Shown: positions 1-13,300 of the stretch, piece by piece
How positions within the stretch are numbered: the first letter of the stretch is position 1
Layout of the letters: each line of letters begins with the position of its first letter
Source of the DNA: Phaseolus vulgaris
Taxonomy: Eukaryota > Streptophyta > Magnoliopsida > Fabales > Fabaceae
Reading direction: 5' to 3'
Length of the DNA: 64,000 bases
Assembly: GCF_000499845.2 (NCBI RefSeq)
Contig: NC_023759.2
Location: 38,855,172-38,919,171 of the forward strand
The notes under the pieces: generated by a model
Database searches by the model: none
What the model saw: the letters and a program-made list of their open reading frames with translations, nothing else
Told to the model about the DNA's origin: nothing
Translations under genes and position numbers: made by a program

Positions 1-60
1 CGGTACTCGTTTTGCTATATGAATTTCAATTACGCATTACACAATTTGGAACATCAAACA

Positions 61-220
61 TGACTTATGAATTACATAATCCGGTAGTCATTTTGCTGTG
101 AAAATTTTGACTTATGGATAACACAATCCGGAAGTCACCTGAAATGACTTATGGATTACATAATCCAGAATTTATTATGCTGTTAAAAATTTGACTTATG
201 GATTATACAATCCGAAAGTC
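61..220. repeat. Left subterminal motif array of the MULE element
   Basis: Four variants of the palindrome-like motif GGATTACATAATCC occur about every 45 bases, near positions 69-82, 115-130, 153-166 and 200-213. They are usually preceded by GACTTAT and followed by a GAAGTC or GTAGTC variant. The same motif is repeated at the other side of the transposase/PMD pair (5509..5780). Subterminal repeat arrays are known in MULEs and can bind transposase, so I infer that this is the left end of the element. The true terminal inverted repeat was not identified and may lie at or before the first base of the window. Confidence 0.6.
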
Positions 221-324
221 AAGTTGTCAATCACAAAATCTTATGCTATTTTTGTTTTGCATATGTGAATTTATGGAAATTATAATAAAATGAAAATTTA
301 TGTTTTATTAATGAAGGTGTAAGT

Positions 325-3234
325 ATGGAAGAATTAATGAATTATGTGCATCAACATGGATTGTTTGAAGGGGACTATGGTATCCATTTTACAACAGATG
401 AGGTGAATAAAATTTCATTTCATTTATGTTTATTGCATTATAATTTGAAGAAGTGATTTTGTAATATTGTTAGAATAACTTTGTGTAGGTGTTTCCTTCG
501 CGAGAATACTTACTTGAATGGGTCCGTAGGGTTGGTTATGGACTTGGTTTTGTTGTTGTCATTATTAGGTCTGACATAGCAAATGGTAAGCAAGGGAGAA
601 AGACATATGTCTTGTTAGGCTGTGAAAGGGGGGGTAGTTACAGAAAGTATAAAGATGGTTTGGAGGTTAGTGTAATTGGTACTCGAAAATGTGAATGTCC
701 CTTTAAATTGCGAGGTAAACCTGTTAGAAAGGGTCAAGGTTGGGTACTTAAGGTAATATGTGGTACTCATAATCATGATTTGTATGATACCTTAGTTGGT
801 CATCCATATGCAGGCAGATTAAAAACGAATGAACATTCAATGCTTGTTGATATGACTAAAAGCATGGTTAAGCCAGGTAACATTCTACGTACTTTGAAGG
901 AGAATAACGAGGATAATATGACAACAATAAAGCAAATATACAATGCAAGATACTCGTACAAGAGATCAGTTAGAGGACCAAGAACTGAATTACAACAGTT
1001 AATGATGTTGTTAGACCGTGACAACTATCTTCACTGGAGTACGTGTCATGAGTCTTCAAATATTGTTAGTGATATTTTTTGGACTCATCCTGATGCTGTG
1101 AAACTCTTGAATGCATTTAACATTGTATTCTTAATGGATACAACTTACAAAACAAACAAATATCGACTGCCTTTGCTTGAGATTGTTGGTGTAACTTGTA
1201 CAGGTTTGTCCTTTTCTGCTGGTTTTGCATTCTTATCTAGCGAGAAAGAAAAGAACTTCATATGGGCATTACAAAAATTTAGAGGGTCACTTTTGACATC
1301 GCATGTGGGGCCTGAAGTCATTGTTTGTGATAGAGATCTTGCTTTGATGAATGCCATCAATATTGTGTTTCCTAAACCAAGAAATCTTCTTTGTCGGTTT
1401 CACATCAATAAGAATGTTAAAGCAAAGTGTAAAATGTTGGTAGATTCTGTCGAGGCTTGGGAAGTTGTGATGGATTCATGGAAGACTATCATTGACTGTA
1501 CAGAGATTGGTAAATTTGATGAGTTTGTGAAAAATTTTGAAACTATTTGTTCACCGTGGCCATTACTTTTTGAATATGTGAAGAACACTTGGATTATTCC
1601 GCACAAAGAAAAGTTTGTCAAGTGTTGGACAAATTTGTTAATGCATTTGGGAAATACAACATCAAACAGGTATATGAATGTCTTTACTTTGTTTAGAACG
1701 TGTATAATGTGTAATTGTTTTATTATGTTTTATACTTATACATGGTTGAATCAGCTCATTCGTCTTTGAAACGAATATTACAAAATAGCATGGGAGACCT
1801 GTGCTCGTGTTGGGATGCTATCAAGCATGTTATTATACTTCAACATAACGAGATTAAGGCATCATTTCAAATGAGTCTATATGTGATAGGACACACATTC
1901 AATTTGAAATTGTATAAAATGTTGGTTGGCTCTATATATAAACATGCTTTAATTCTCATTGCTGAAGAGTTTGATCGGGTCAATGATGTGGGGTTTGATA
2001 GTGAACGATGTGGATGTGTACTCAGACAGACTCACGGATTACCATGTGCTTGTCAGTTAGCCAGGTATGCTATGGGTGTCATTCCTATTAATGAAGTTCA
2101 TGTTATGTGGACGAGACTAAGTTTTTCAGGTTTATCTGAATGTGATTCATCATCTCGGTTGTCAATTCAACAAGAATGGGATGTGATTCTATCCCGATTC
2201 GACGAGGTTGATATTTGTGGCAAAGTGACAATTAAAAACAAGTTGCGTGAAATTGCCTATCCGGACATGACAACATTATGTGCACCACTTAATGTAGTTA
2301 AGACAAAAGGATCTCAAAAGAGTCAAGAAAATAAATTTCAGAGGTCTACAAAACGCACCCCTTCATATTTTGAGCATGTAGATCGCATCCATTTTGTAAA
2401 TGATAGTTCATCATCTTTGAAGACTTGTAAGGGAAAGGTTAAGGTGATGACCAACACCAATGCAATTCCCATGCTTGATCAATTTCATCCGAAATGTCAC
2501 CCTTATATTTTGGATGTAATAGATGTTAAAGCTTATGGACATTGTGGGTTTCGTGTTATTGCCTCATTGTTGGGGATGGGTGAAGAGTCATGGCAACTCA
2601 TCAGAATGGATTTATTCAAAGAAATATCTCAGTGGCGTGAAGAATACGCAACATTGTTAGGTGGTCATCAACGAGTAGAAGATATCAAGAGGTCCTTACT
2701 AGTGGAAGATTTGTCAGTGGTAAGTGCATATTCATAAGACTCATGTGCATTGATTAATTGAACTTGTATGCAATCTAATTTCATTATTGCATTTTGCAGG
2801 CTAGTGTTGAAAAATGGATGACAATACCGGATATGGGATAATTAATAGCAAGCAGATACAATATTATCTTAGTTTGTTTGTCATTGAAACAAAATATTAC
2901 TATTTTTCCATTGCGTATTGCACCCCCTACCGATGCTAGTCTACACCGATTACTATGTATTGGTCATGTGTATGATTCACCCTTTGTGCAGGTAAGGTTA
3001 TTACTCAACACATTATATACATATATATATATATATTCCTTTGTTTGCTAATTTTCATTTGTGGTGCAGGTAAAATTGCTTGATGATTGTCCCATACCTA
3101 CCGCTAACATTTTATGTTGTACACATTGTTACCCAGAGGCAAGGTTATGGTCATCATATTACATTGCTCGGATGCAATCTTTTACCCAATTAATCAGTAT
3201 TATCCCGACATATGTGAACCTTGGAGACGATTGA
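325..3234 (+). pseudogene. MULE transposase with C-terminal OTU-like domain, decayed
   Basis: This is a Mutator-like (MULE) transposase of the type that ends in an OTU cysteine-protease-like domain. Inferred exons are 325..402, 489..1669, 1744..2719, 2800..2991 and 3070..3234, together 864 codons. In order they show a FAR1/WRKY-like zinc region (CECPFKLRG), a MULE transposase core (FLMDTTYKTNKYRLP and VIVCDRDLALMNAI carry the likely catalytic Asp residues), a SWIM-like zinc motif (CGCVLRQTHGLPCAC) and an OTU-like region around HCGFRVIASLLGMG. Two lesions are visible. The intron after NTTSNR (1670..1743) has a normal GT donor but ends in AT instead of AG. The OTU region has an in-frame TAA at 2839..2841, with recognisable coding sequence continuing to a stop at 3232..3234. 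At the OTU active site the usual Asp-Gly-Asn-Cys reads Tyr-Gly-His-Cys, so the Cys is kept but the Asp is lost. The gene is convergent with the PMD gene 182 bases away. Family identity is secure; the exact exon 1 start is less so. Confidence 0.88.
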
Positions 3235-3416
3235 TGTAAACATAATTTATTATGTCGGTTTCTGATGCATAATTTATTACTTCAATTTCGATTCATAATT
3301 TATTCGCATTTATTTCAGATAAAAAATAAAATAACAAACACTATAACATAAATTAATTAAACCATATTGCACACATACAAAGTTACTATCATTACAATCA
3401 TGTAATAAAAAAAATA

Positions 3417-5337
3417 TCAACGACGTCCACGAACATTACGTGATCGTCTCGTGTAGACTGCCCCGTCATCTGTCACACTCTGGGCTAACTGCAGCGCTGC
3501 CTCCGTACTCTCATATGCGTCAGTGCCTTCAGTGACCTGACAACAATCTATCATGCACTGGAGGATACTAACAATGCGCCTAAATATACCCTGCACCAAT
3601 TTCAAAATAAATTAAACTTGTTAAATATATTGTTTAATCACATAACAATAAAAAAAAAACTTACCGCATGTGCACGCTCATCTTGAGACGAATGACCTGC
3701 CTGCTCAGCATTTGGACTACGAAGGCGACGACGTGGTACAACACTGGGTCGATCTCCAAGTTCACCTCTGCGAATGTATGGGTGTGATACCGTCCTAAAC
3801 CAAGACATGTACTCAGGAACACATGCAGATGGACTAGAAGCAACTCTCAAACCTGTCACCACGTGGTGATCAAACTGCAACCACCTTTGATCAATGACAT
3901 GTGCACTAGGAGCCTCAACCGCCATCGGTGATGATGGAATGCTCTGTTCGTACCCAAATTGGCGCAATACACGCTCGGGCATATGTCTATGTGATAAGCT
4001 GCCCAATCGCAAGTGACCCGAGAATAAATAGATGGTCTCAAATGGTCTGCTCAATCTATGGTCCTTATACGGAGTCCAGATGATGTCATCGTGTGTGACC
4101 CCATCCAACTGCACCCGCACATCACCAACTGCGCAAATCTGATGGGCAACAATATACCGTGCTGCCCGCGGGTGTACATCGTCATATGAGGGATTAATAT
4201 CCCTTCTTCCCATGCCCGAGAAGTGCTCATAAATCCATGCCTACGTAATTCAATCATATTAATTATAAAATATTTAATACAAAACATTATGGAATGTAAC
4301 ATGTGATTGTTAATTATTTGTATGGTTTCATACCTGAACCAGTGTCGCATAACTGGCCAACTGCTTCGTGTTAAAATAAGATGCATCCCCCAACTGCTCA
4401 TATAGATATGTAAGTGTTGCTGCTCCCCATGCATATCCATGACACATATGTAGATTGTTGAATAACAATAAGTACGATATAGATACAGAGGTGGCACTTT
4501 TATCTGCAAAAATAGTGCATCCAAGCAGATGCAACAAGTAAGCCCTGGCAGCACACTCCCAAGCCTCTTGAGCGCAACATTCCTCATATATATCTCGAAG
4601 CCAACTCAATCGTACGTGGACGCCTCGACACTGCCTCATCTCAACCTTCCCCCGAGTCTCATCCACCCCTAGTAACTCAACTAAAATTGTTGCAGCTCCG
4701 TTGTACTCTAAGGGCACATATGTTGGGAATTGACCCAAAATGGGGAGGTGTAAAAGAGATGACACATCATCAAGTGTGATGGTCATCTCACCTACGGGAA
4801 GGTGGAAGGAGTTTGTCTCCCGATGCCACCTTTCGACAAAGGCTGAAATCAATCCCTTGTCACCCACTTCATAACTTATATTGCACAAACTAAACAATCC
4901 AGAATTTTGTACAAGTAGCTCAATATTAGCATGAGGCATCCCAAATTTACGTAATTTCCTACCGTGAGATACCAATTTAAGTTCTCCCCGATCCTAATAT
5001 AAATTTTGTATATATTAAATATAATTAAATAAATTTAAACAATAATTAATAAAGATAATTTAATTGAAGGTTTTTTCGTTCTTACCTCACCCTCCCAAAG
5101 CTTAACAGCAACATGGTCAGCAAAATTTACTAGTAAAGACATATCAGAAGGTCCTCCAGGAAACCCTTCTTCGTGGTCTACTTGGTCATCATTCTATAAT
5201 CCTTGTTCATTGTCATTATCAATATGAACATCATCATCAATCCTTTCCTCGACACCACCTCGATCTCTTCTACGGACGGATGCCGTCGGTCTTCTGCGAT
5301 CATGATCCTGAGATCCACCACCTCTAGTTTTAGCCAT
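3417..5337 (-). pseudogene. Plant mobile domain (PMD, MAIN-like) protein of the MULE
   Basis: This is a transposon-borne gene of the plant mobile domain family, which in host genomes also includes MAIN/MAIL1 and proteins annotated as phosphatase 7 long-form homologues. Inferred exons on the minus strand are 5086..5337, 4334..4993, 3665..4240 and 3417..3590, all with GT-AG borders. Exon 1 encodes a basic/acidic leader (MAKTRGGGSQDHDRRR) and the segment KLWEGE before the first intron. Exon 2 holds the PMD core, including FVERWHRETNSFHLPVGEMT, a conserved signature of the family. Exons 3 and 4 give an arginine-rich tail ending RRSRNVRGRR. An in-frame TAG at 5193..5195 interrupts exon 1, so the copy is probably non-functional unless translation starts later. 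The gene faces the transposase tail to tail, as the two genes of MuDR do. Its role in transposition is unknown to me. Confidence 0.8.
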
Positions 5338-5508
5338 ATCTATCCACAACAGAATTTAAATTTCAATTATTTACAAATAATAAATAATATAATCATGAAT
5401 TTGTGTACATAATATAAAATTTAAAAAAAGTTTTTAACAAGTGGGTTGGAAACTAAATATATAACAAAAACGCAAAATCACAAAAATGCAAACTTTGTAA
5501 GAACACTA

Positions 5509-5780
5509 CCGGATTACATAATCCGAAACACACACAATGTAAACTTAAACCGGATTACATAATCCGAAACACACACAATGTAAACCTAAACCGGATTACG
5601 TAATCCGAAATTACTAAAATACCTAAACCGGATTACCTAATTCGGAATTACTAAAATAACCTAAACTGGATTAAGTAATCCGGTATTACTTTACATTCAC
5701 AACTATACCGGATTACATAATCTGGTGCCTATTATGAAAAAATGCAGAGAGTACCGGATTACACTACAAACGGATTACAC
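5509..5780. repeat. Right subterminal motif array of the MULE element
   Basis: Seven or eight copies of CCGGATTACATAATCCG or close variants occur in 270 bases. The first two are perfect palindromes and sit in a longer shared unit (CGAAACACACACAATGTAAAC follows both). Later copies diverge (TACGTAATCC, TACCTAATTC, TAAGTAATCC, TACATAATCT). The array lies just upstream of the PMD gene start, mirroring the array at 61..220 beyond the transposase gene. I take the pair as the subterminal regions of one element. Confidence 0.7.
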
Positions 5781-5782
5781 AG

Positions 5783-6971
5783 CAGCAGGTTTCAAAAGCA
5801 ATGCAAAATCTAGAAAATTCAACTTACTAACCTGTGAAGAGGACACTTTGGATGTGTGAGTGATAGAGAATGTGGGGTTTAGAGAGATTTGAGAGATGAA
5901 GAGAAAAAACCTTCGAATGGGGGTGTGGAGCGGCGCCGCTGGAAGGAACAGAGAGAAAACGCACGAAAGTGAAAGTGAAGGTGAAGGTTAGGTAGGTTAA
6001 AGGTATATTAAACTATTATTTTAATTTTTTAATATTTTTACTGAGGGGTATATTAGTAAATGTACTTTTAGTATAGGAGTGGGAGAAGAAGTCGTGGAGG
6101 TGCAGGAAGAAGCTGTCATTTTATAACATACTCACTCTAATCACCCTCACTTAGGTTACATGCTAAAAAAGGTTCACTTTTAACGAGAATAATGATATTT
6201 TGATAACCCATTAAAATAAAATAATTATTGAACAAATTTATTTTAATAATGTAATAATATATAGTTATAATTTAATTTTAAAAAATTAGAGTACTGTTAG
6301 AATATTGATATAATAAGTTATCGAATGGTTGTTGTGTTATTAAGAAAGTATCATTATGTTTTAGCAAAATTTACAAAAATGTTACATTATATACAAAAAG
6401 TTACCATGTTCGTTATAAAGAAATCATTTGTATCACTTGTACTCTGTAGTTACCATTTCCTACAACAAATTATATATTTTGAAAGTACTTTAGCAGGAAT
6501 CCCACTTCCCAACCGGCCTCTCTGAAAAAAAAAATAATCACTGAGATCCTTGTCGCAGTGTTTGTAACAGCTCAGGTAGCTCGAAATGTATTATTAAAAC
6601 TAGTAAGAAAAGGATACAAGTGTCTCTATATTTTTAAGAAAAGTAAAATAAAAAACAATAGATATTTAAAAAATAGTGAATAAATTGTAGTATATTATAT
6701 TATTATATTATTAAAAGATATGAATGATTTGTAACGTATTATTTTGTTAAAGTATGTATAACATTTCTTTCATTATTTGGATAGTTTATTTTTTCAATTT
6801 GAAAATATAATTAAGAATAAAATAGAAATATAAAATATGCACATCAAATAAACAAATATTATATAATAATAATAATTTATAACTATTATAAAATCAATAA
6901 TTTTTTTATAAATGATCTATTCAAATTAAACATTATCTTAAGATTTTACCCTTCGGTTTTATAACTATTTA

Positions 6972-7005
<34 letters not shown>

Positions 7006-7391
7006 GTTTGTCCTCTAATGAACAGGAAAAATTAAGGTAAAGGGAGACGAGGGCAACTTGATTATGAAAGCAAATTTGAAGCCAGAATTACTTTATATGC
7101 TTTAAACGTCATTCCTCTAGACATGTGAACCAAATAAAAACCAAAACCAAAACCAAATTAGCTCAACATTTGGAAGAATAGAGGTAAGAATGCAGAGGAG
7201 AAGGGATGCGAAGCGAGTCAAGAATTTAGGATATACAAATTGGACCAAAAAGGACAGGGAATGGAGGGGGAAGAGAAAATACCACACTTTCCTGAGAGCA
7301 ACAATCTTTACACGCCTCTCTCTCAAACCACTCCTATTGAAAGCAAATTGTAATAATGGATCCACTCAGAAGCCACTATTACAAGATCACA
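5783..7391. other. Spacer between MULE and kinesin 3' end
   Basis: Bases 5830-6000 are GA-rich and probably belong to the MULE end or the PMD leader. About 6180-7020 is very AT-rich with short TAA/TTA runs (for example 6966-7004) and no credible coding sequence. About 7030-7391 is likely the 3' untranslated region of the kinesin, transcribed on the minus strand. No RNA gene was recognised. Confidence 0.5.
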
Positions 7392-10300
7392 TCAAACATC
7401 AAAACTGTCCATCTGCAAACTCTCTCTAGTAGACCCTGAAACATCAGTTTCAGTTCCTTGTGACTTTTTAAGCTTTGCTACAAGGACCCACATGTTCGCA
7501 AGTTCATTTTCCAGGTATGCTTCTTTCTGCTTTGACTCCTCAATCTTTCTTTGAAGTTCGGCCTCTTTGTGATCTTTCTCTAAAAGGGCAGCTTCATATG
7601 AAAGTTCCCTTTCTTTGCTCAGGGCTAATTCTCTCTTGATATTGGTGTTTGATCCACCCTGATCATTTCGTCTGACTCTAACATGACTTTCTCTTCGTCC
7701 ATTTTGAACTGTGCCACTAGTTCTACGTTCAGTGGTTGAATTCTTGGATGCACCTAGCTCAGCAGCAAGTCTCTCGTTCTGGTTCATGAGTTTGGCAACT
7801 TCTTCTGACAGTGCCTTAAGCTCAACAGCAGCAGCTGAAGCAAGCCCTTTAGCATATGAACTCTCTTCTGCCAACTTCTGATTTCTGAATTCTAACTGCT
7901 CCTTTAATTCTGTTAGTTCTGCCAATTTCTGCTTCAGCTCCTCTATCTCACTTGTCTGATTAAGTGCACAAGATCAGTGGGAATGATGACCGTATACAAA
8001 ATACTTTATGCCATTTGAAGTGCGTGTTTAATTTGATGTCGGATGAACTCAAACGTGGATCTGTGATCCACGTTCAAGCTGGAGTTACTTTCACTAGCTT
8101 TCATTTCTCACATTTGAACCATGAATTCGAGACTTCAAACGCCATACCAAATACACACAAATATAACTTGACTAAAAGCAGAATAGATGGCAGATAAAAC
8201 AATCAATCAGTTAAATGGACATTTCTTGTCTCGGGAATAACGTAGATAGTATCTCTTTTAGGTGCGTAATAATTTAAACTTGATAACTATTAAAAGGTTT
8301 CCTTCACAGACTAAAAGCTCTTTTCAGTTACACTTTTTTAGCATGTATCCAAACAGATCCTTAAACCAACTACACTTTTAAATTTTGTCAGAGAAATAAA
8401 TAAGAAATCAGGTACTTTGCTGAATCAAAATTGGCTATAAATTAAATCATGAGTAGATCCCAACCTTTTCAAACTTAAAAGCATGGGACTGTAGACAGGC
8501 TGAGGTTTTGATGTACATGTCTTGACCATGGGATTATGTACGTCGCCTAAGATTAGAACATAACGTCAAGTTGTGATTTAATGTAATTTTTAATCTTGAT
8601 TATTCGTGGTAGATCCAACAGTTAGGAGTGGCTCCCCATGCCAGTTGCCACTCATAATAAGTCACATAACAAGATGGTGCTCTTAAAATAAATCTTTGCC
8701 CGGTGATAGTAAAGTTAAAAACAAGTAGTTTGTAATGATTACCGTATCAATCATAAAAACATTAAGATGCAAATTTTATGGGAAATTGCTGGAAAATTAA
8801 TCACAGACACAGGAATGCAAGACTAAGAACTGTAAGAGCACCCGACAAACCAAGATTGCACAAGGGAAAAAATATACCTGTGCCTGCAAATGAATCCCTT
8901 CATTAGAATTGTTTATCATATTCCCCTTGTCAAGGTGAATTTCACCACGATAGTCTTTGGTCACAGAGAAATTTTGTGAATGGTTGACAACAGGGCTGAA
9001 ATTTCTCATCTCCAATGCATCTGCAAGTTGCTGTTTCAGAGAGGCAATCGTTTCTTGCTGGCTTTCACATTCACAAATCTGATAATCCCATTACTCTTAG
9101 CTATGGACACGACAAAAAGATACAATAAGTATTTCACAGAAAAAATTATGCTAGATATTTCACCTTCTGATTAAGCTGTTCTTGAATTATACGATTATCT
9201 GCTGCTTTGACCTGAATTAGCACAATAATGTGCATTAGTTACTACTGGGCTCATCTAAAACAACCGAGTAAGGCCACATGTTCATGCAGTGGTAGAAATT
9301 TTAGAATTTGAAACGTCTATGCTACATAATCATAAAAGAACCCTACTGATGTCTAGCATGATCAGAAGCATGGCTTTAAAAATATTGATTGTTATCAAAT
9401 TGTTGACATAACTAAAATGTATATTTTATTCCGATTGGAAAGTACTAATTTTATTAAGAACTAATAAAATGGATTTGGAAAAAATTAGCAAGGATTAAAT
9501 AACTGTCACCTCGAGTTCAAAGGATTTCTCATTTAATTGTGCCATCAGATCAGCAACAGTCTGTTGTACAAATAAAGTATTAGGCTTGACTAAAAATAAG
9601 TGAAACAAAGCAATAGTGATGCCTAGTGAACACACCTGCAATGCTCCGGACTGTTCAGTCTTGTCTGAAGCAATGAAAGAATTAGAAATTTGCTTTTCCA
9701 GCAAATCTATTTGTTCACTCTTTGCTGTAATTTCATCTTTCAAATTTTCCATCTCCACCTTGGTATGAATAACACAAAATTTCCAGCCATAATAGTCAGA
9801 GTCATAACTCTAATCACTCAAATAAACACAATTACATCTATATAGACAAAAAGGTGTTGGTAACCTACATGAATCTGACCATTCTGAGGATTTCTTGTTG
9901 CTTCATCAGACAGCCTCTTCAAAGCACTAGAATGAAGTGCCACTTCTCCAGATAAAATTTTGTGATGCTCCCTCAGAAGATCAATCTGATCAACTGATTT
10001 GGTGCTTGTCTAGAAATTAAACCCAAATGCAATGAGAACCCAATCTAATGAGGTAAAAATATAGATTTCTTCCATATAATATATATTCATCACACATATT
10101 TGCCAAGAACATAAGAATCAGATATCCACCATGTTTCCTCATTCTAATATCATAGATATTTCATACAAATAACAGAGAATTAATACCAGCTCAGGTACAG
10201 TGTCTTCAACAAAAAAGTAAAATGAGATCAGCAGATGAAGAAGTATTGTAATATTTGAAAAAAAAGAGGTATAACTGATCACAATCCAAATAAATAATGT

Positions 10301-13300
10301 GGAACACCGAGTGAAACTTTTCTGGCTAGACAAGGACACTTATTCACTGGGCTGCACTTGAGGGTAACACTGGAGACCAAAAAATATAAGCAGTGCTAGC
10401 AAAAATGAGGTTTCTCTGGTGGTTTTAAAGCATTTTAGTTTTGACATGACAATCACTTTACAAATATTGGAAAAGCATATATACACTGCCTAGTTTCTTT
10501 GTTCTGTTCAATATAAGTGAACATGAAATTTTCTAAATGCTAGAAATTGGCCTTTTTCATCAAAGCTACAGTAAGTAAGAAACATAAATAACAGTCAATT
10601 ACATACCAAAGGCGTGTCTTGACCCAATAAACTATTATCGTGAATATATTTATCCTCTCTTGCCTCTGATGCAAGATCAGCAGAGGGAGAGCTTTCTGCA
10701 GGTTGAGAATGAGAAAGTCTAGACTCTACATGATTACCACTTTCTGCTTGAGGTGTAGAAGGTGTACTAGTTGATTTTGCTCCACTAGATTTATCACTTG
10801 TGCCTGTCAAGGCACTATCTCGTTTCTGACAAAAACACAGTCAAAGACACTTAGCTTAAAGAAACAGAAATCAACTTGCAAGTACCCAAAATGAAGAGAT
10901 CCATTATTTATACAGCTAATGTTATATAAGATGTTAAACAAGGAACCTAATCAAGCACACACCAGCATGCAAGAAAATGAATCTTACTTAAGCTAAATGT
11001 GATTATAAACTTGTAAAAAGTAACATAGTGTGACAAATGCACTGCCAAGAGAAAGTTTGAATTGGTGAAGTAAATGCAGTCAATTAGTTTTGGATTGATA
11101 ATTGAAACTGTTGATTCTTAGTTTTGGATTGATAATTGAAACTCTTGATTCTCGGATGTCAAATATTACTTATAAACTTCGTAGATTCCAAGTGAAGAAA
11201 CAAAACGGCATCCCAATTGTTAGAGATGCAATTGTTTACAAAACAGTTATGTATTGACACCTAACCGCTTAAGTTTAAGATTTTTTATTTCAGGACACCA
11301 TTTTCCAAAGTGTCATTAAGAATAAGGGAACAATACCAAGGAGTTCATAAAAAGCTATTGGTAAACCATTCTATTATGTAATAAATATTCCTAATCTCAG
11401 CAAACTACAATGAAGTGATGAGCAACTTACACGTAACTTTAACCAATTTAGCAGTCCATGTTTCTTCATCTTTTTCTCGCCCTTAAATGAATCATCAGCT
11501 ATTGCAGCATTTCCCTCCAGATTAACATACAAATCAACATTTTCCTCTTCTAAGATTAAATCCCGCCTTTTGTATGGAAGGTATGCCAGCTGAAAACATA
11601 ACCGATAATTAAAAAATGAAGGGAATTATAAGTAACATAAAATCCTAGTATTTAGAAGAAAAAGGGAGAAACTTGATGCAACATGAGTAATACCTCCTCT
11701 TCCCCAAAGGAGTGTCTTCTACGAGGACCAGGTCTGTTAGAAAATCTTGTAGATGGTGACGCTTTTGAGGAGACCAAAATTAACTTAGTCAACCGTTGAA
11801 TTCTTCCTAACAAGGCAGCTTTAGCATCTTCTTCTTGTTCCAATCTGGATTGCAACTTAACTTGACCATCTTCTAACTTGAATAATTGAAATTGAGAACA
11901 ATTCAAGATCAGAATGCTAATTACAGAATACTGAGGAACTTAATGTGCCGCAAATTTACAACACAATAACTAAGTAAATTCATTTCGAAATTCATACCTT
12001 ATACCTTTTAGAATTTAATAAAAAAGCCTAGGATATCTATTTAGGGTTCACTTGGGTACTCCCACCCAAAAAGGGAGTACATATTACATTTCTCTAAAAT
12101 TATAGACTTTTATATTAAATGTTACAAACTAAAATAATAAAAGTTACAAGCTGAGTAATGGAAGTTACTGCTTTTTATTGCTAAGTTTGTAATATTTAGG
12201 TTTAATTACTCATGTGGTCTCTATAGTTGAAAAAGCTTAACGTTTTAGTCCTTATATTTAAAAATCATTTTTTTCTAATGCTCTCTTGCATACCTTTTTT
12301 AATCACTTTTAGTCCCAATGGTTTAGATGGTAAGGAATAAAAGGAATTAATTAAACCTAATTTTATTAATTAAAGTAATTTTGAAAAAGTGGTACAGCAC
12401 TAGCTACCATGGAGGGAGTACTGAAGTGTACCCCTGTTTATGCTCTCTAGGAAAACACAGAAATTTCACATTTTGAAATCTAATAATATGTGTGTGTAAT
12501 ATTATCTTGTGATATCTTTGGTATATATCTAAGTCTCAAATTCAACCACTGAATCATGCGATATTATCCTTGATATACATTTAAATGAAGTTGATTGATG
12601 AAATATAGAATTATTTTTAAATTGTATGAAACTTTGTACGCTTGATCAAACCAAAAGTTAGATTCATGAAATTCAAGGTTTATAAAATGTTATCGAGTAT
12701 AGTAAGTTAAACAAGAGTTACTCTTGGACTAAGTGAACCCCTTCCCTATATATATATAGAGAGAGTCCTAACAATCAAATAAAATAAAAGGCCACGATTT
12801 ATATATAACATTGCCTACCTTCTGTTTTAGGAGCTCAATGTCATTATTCCCATATTCTTTTGGTTGAACCGTGACAATACCTCTCTTCAATTGTTCCAAT
12901 TCTTCCTTTAAGCATTGAATCTCTTGTTGGTATTTCTTGATAAGTGACTTTTCATCAATTATCTGCAGGTTTAATTAAATTAAAAAAAATAATGAGAGCA
13001 GAAAGAATAAGGATAGAGCAATGAAGTAAAGAGAAGTCAACACCCTCTTGTTTCCAAAGTACACATACAATACTGAATTTTTAAAGATTAAAGCACCAAC
13101 TACTGCATATATATAAATCCCCCCTCTAGAATATATGTAAGATATCTAATAATATCTTATCATATCATTACAGTTTTGAGTAATTTAGAGTATCTCTTAG
13201 AATTAGTATTTAGTTTCCATATATGTTCTCATTATCTCTTACAATTGGTTTCCTCATTTCCTTATTATCTTGTGATTTGTTTCCTTATAACTCAATCTAG

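Noticed and set aside
3638..4587. Additional minus-strand frames overlapping the PMD gene
   Set aside because: They are shadows of PMD exons 2 and 3; the true exons are fixed by splice borders and family similarity.
5509..5780. Motif array as a CRISPR array
   Set aside because: The window is a plant nuclear genome, the units are palindromic and unevenly spaced, and there are no cas genes; a transposon end array fits better.
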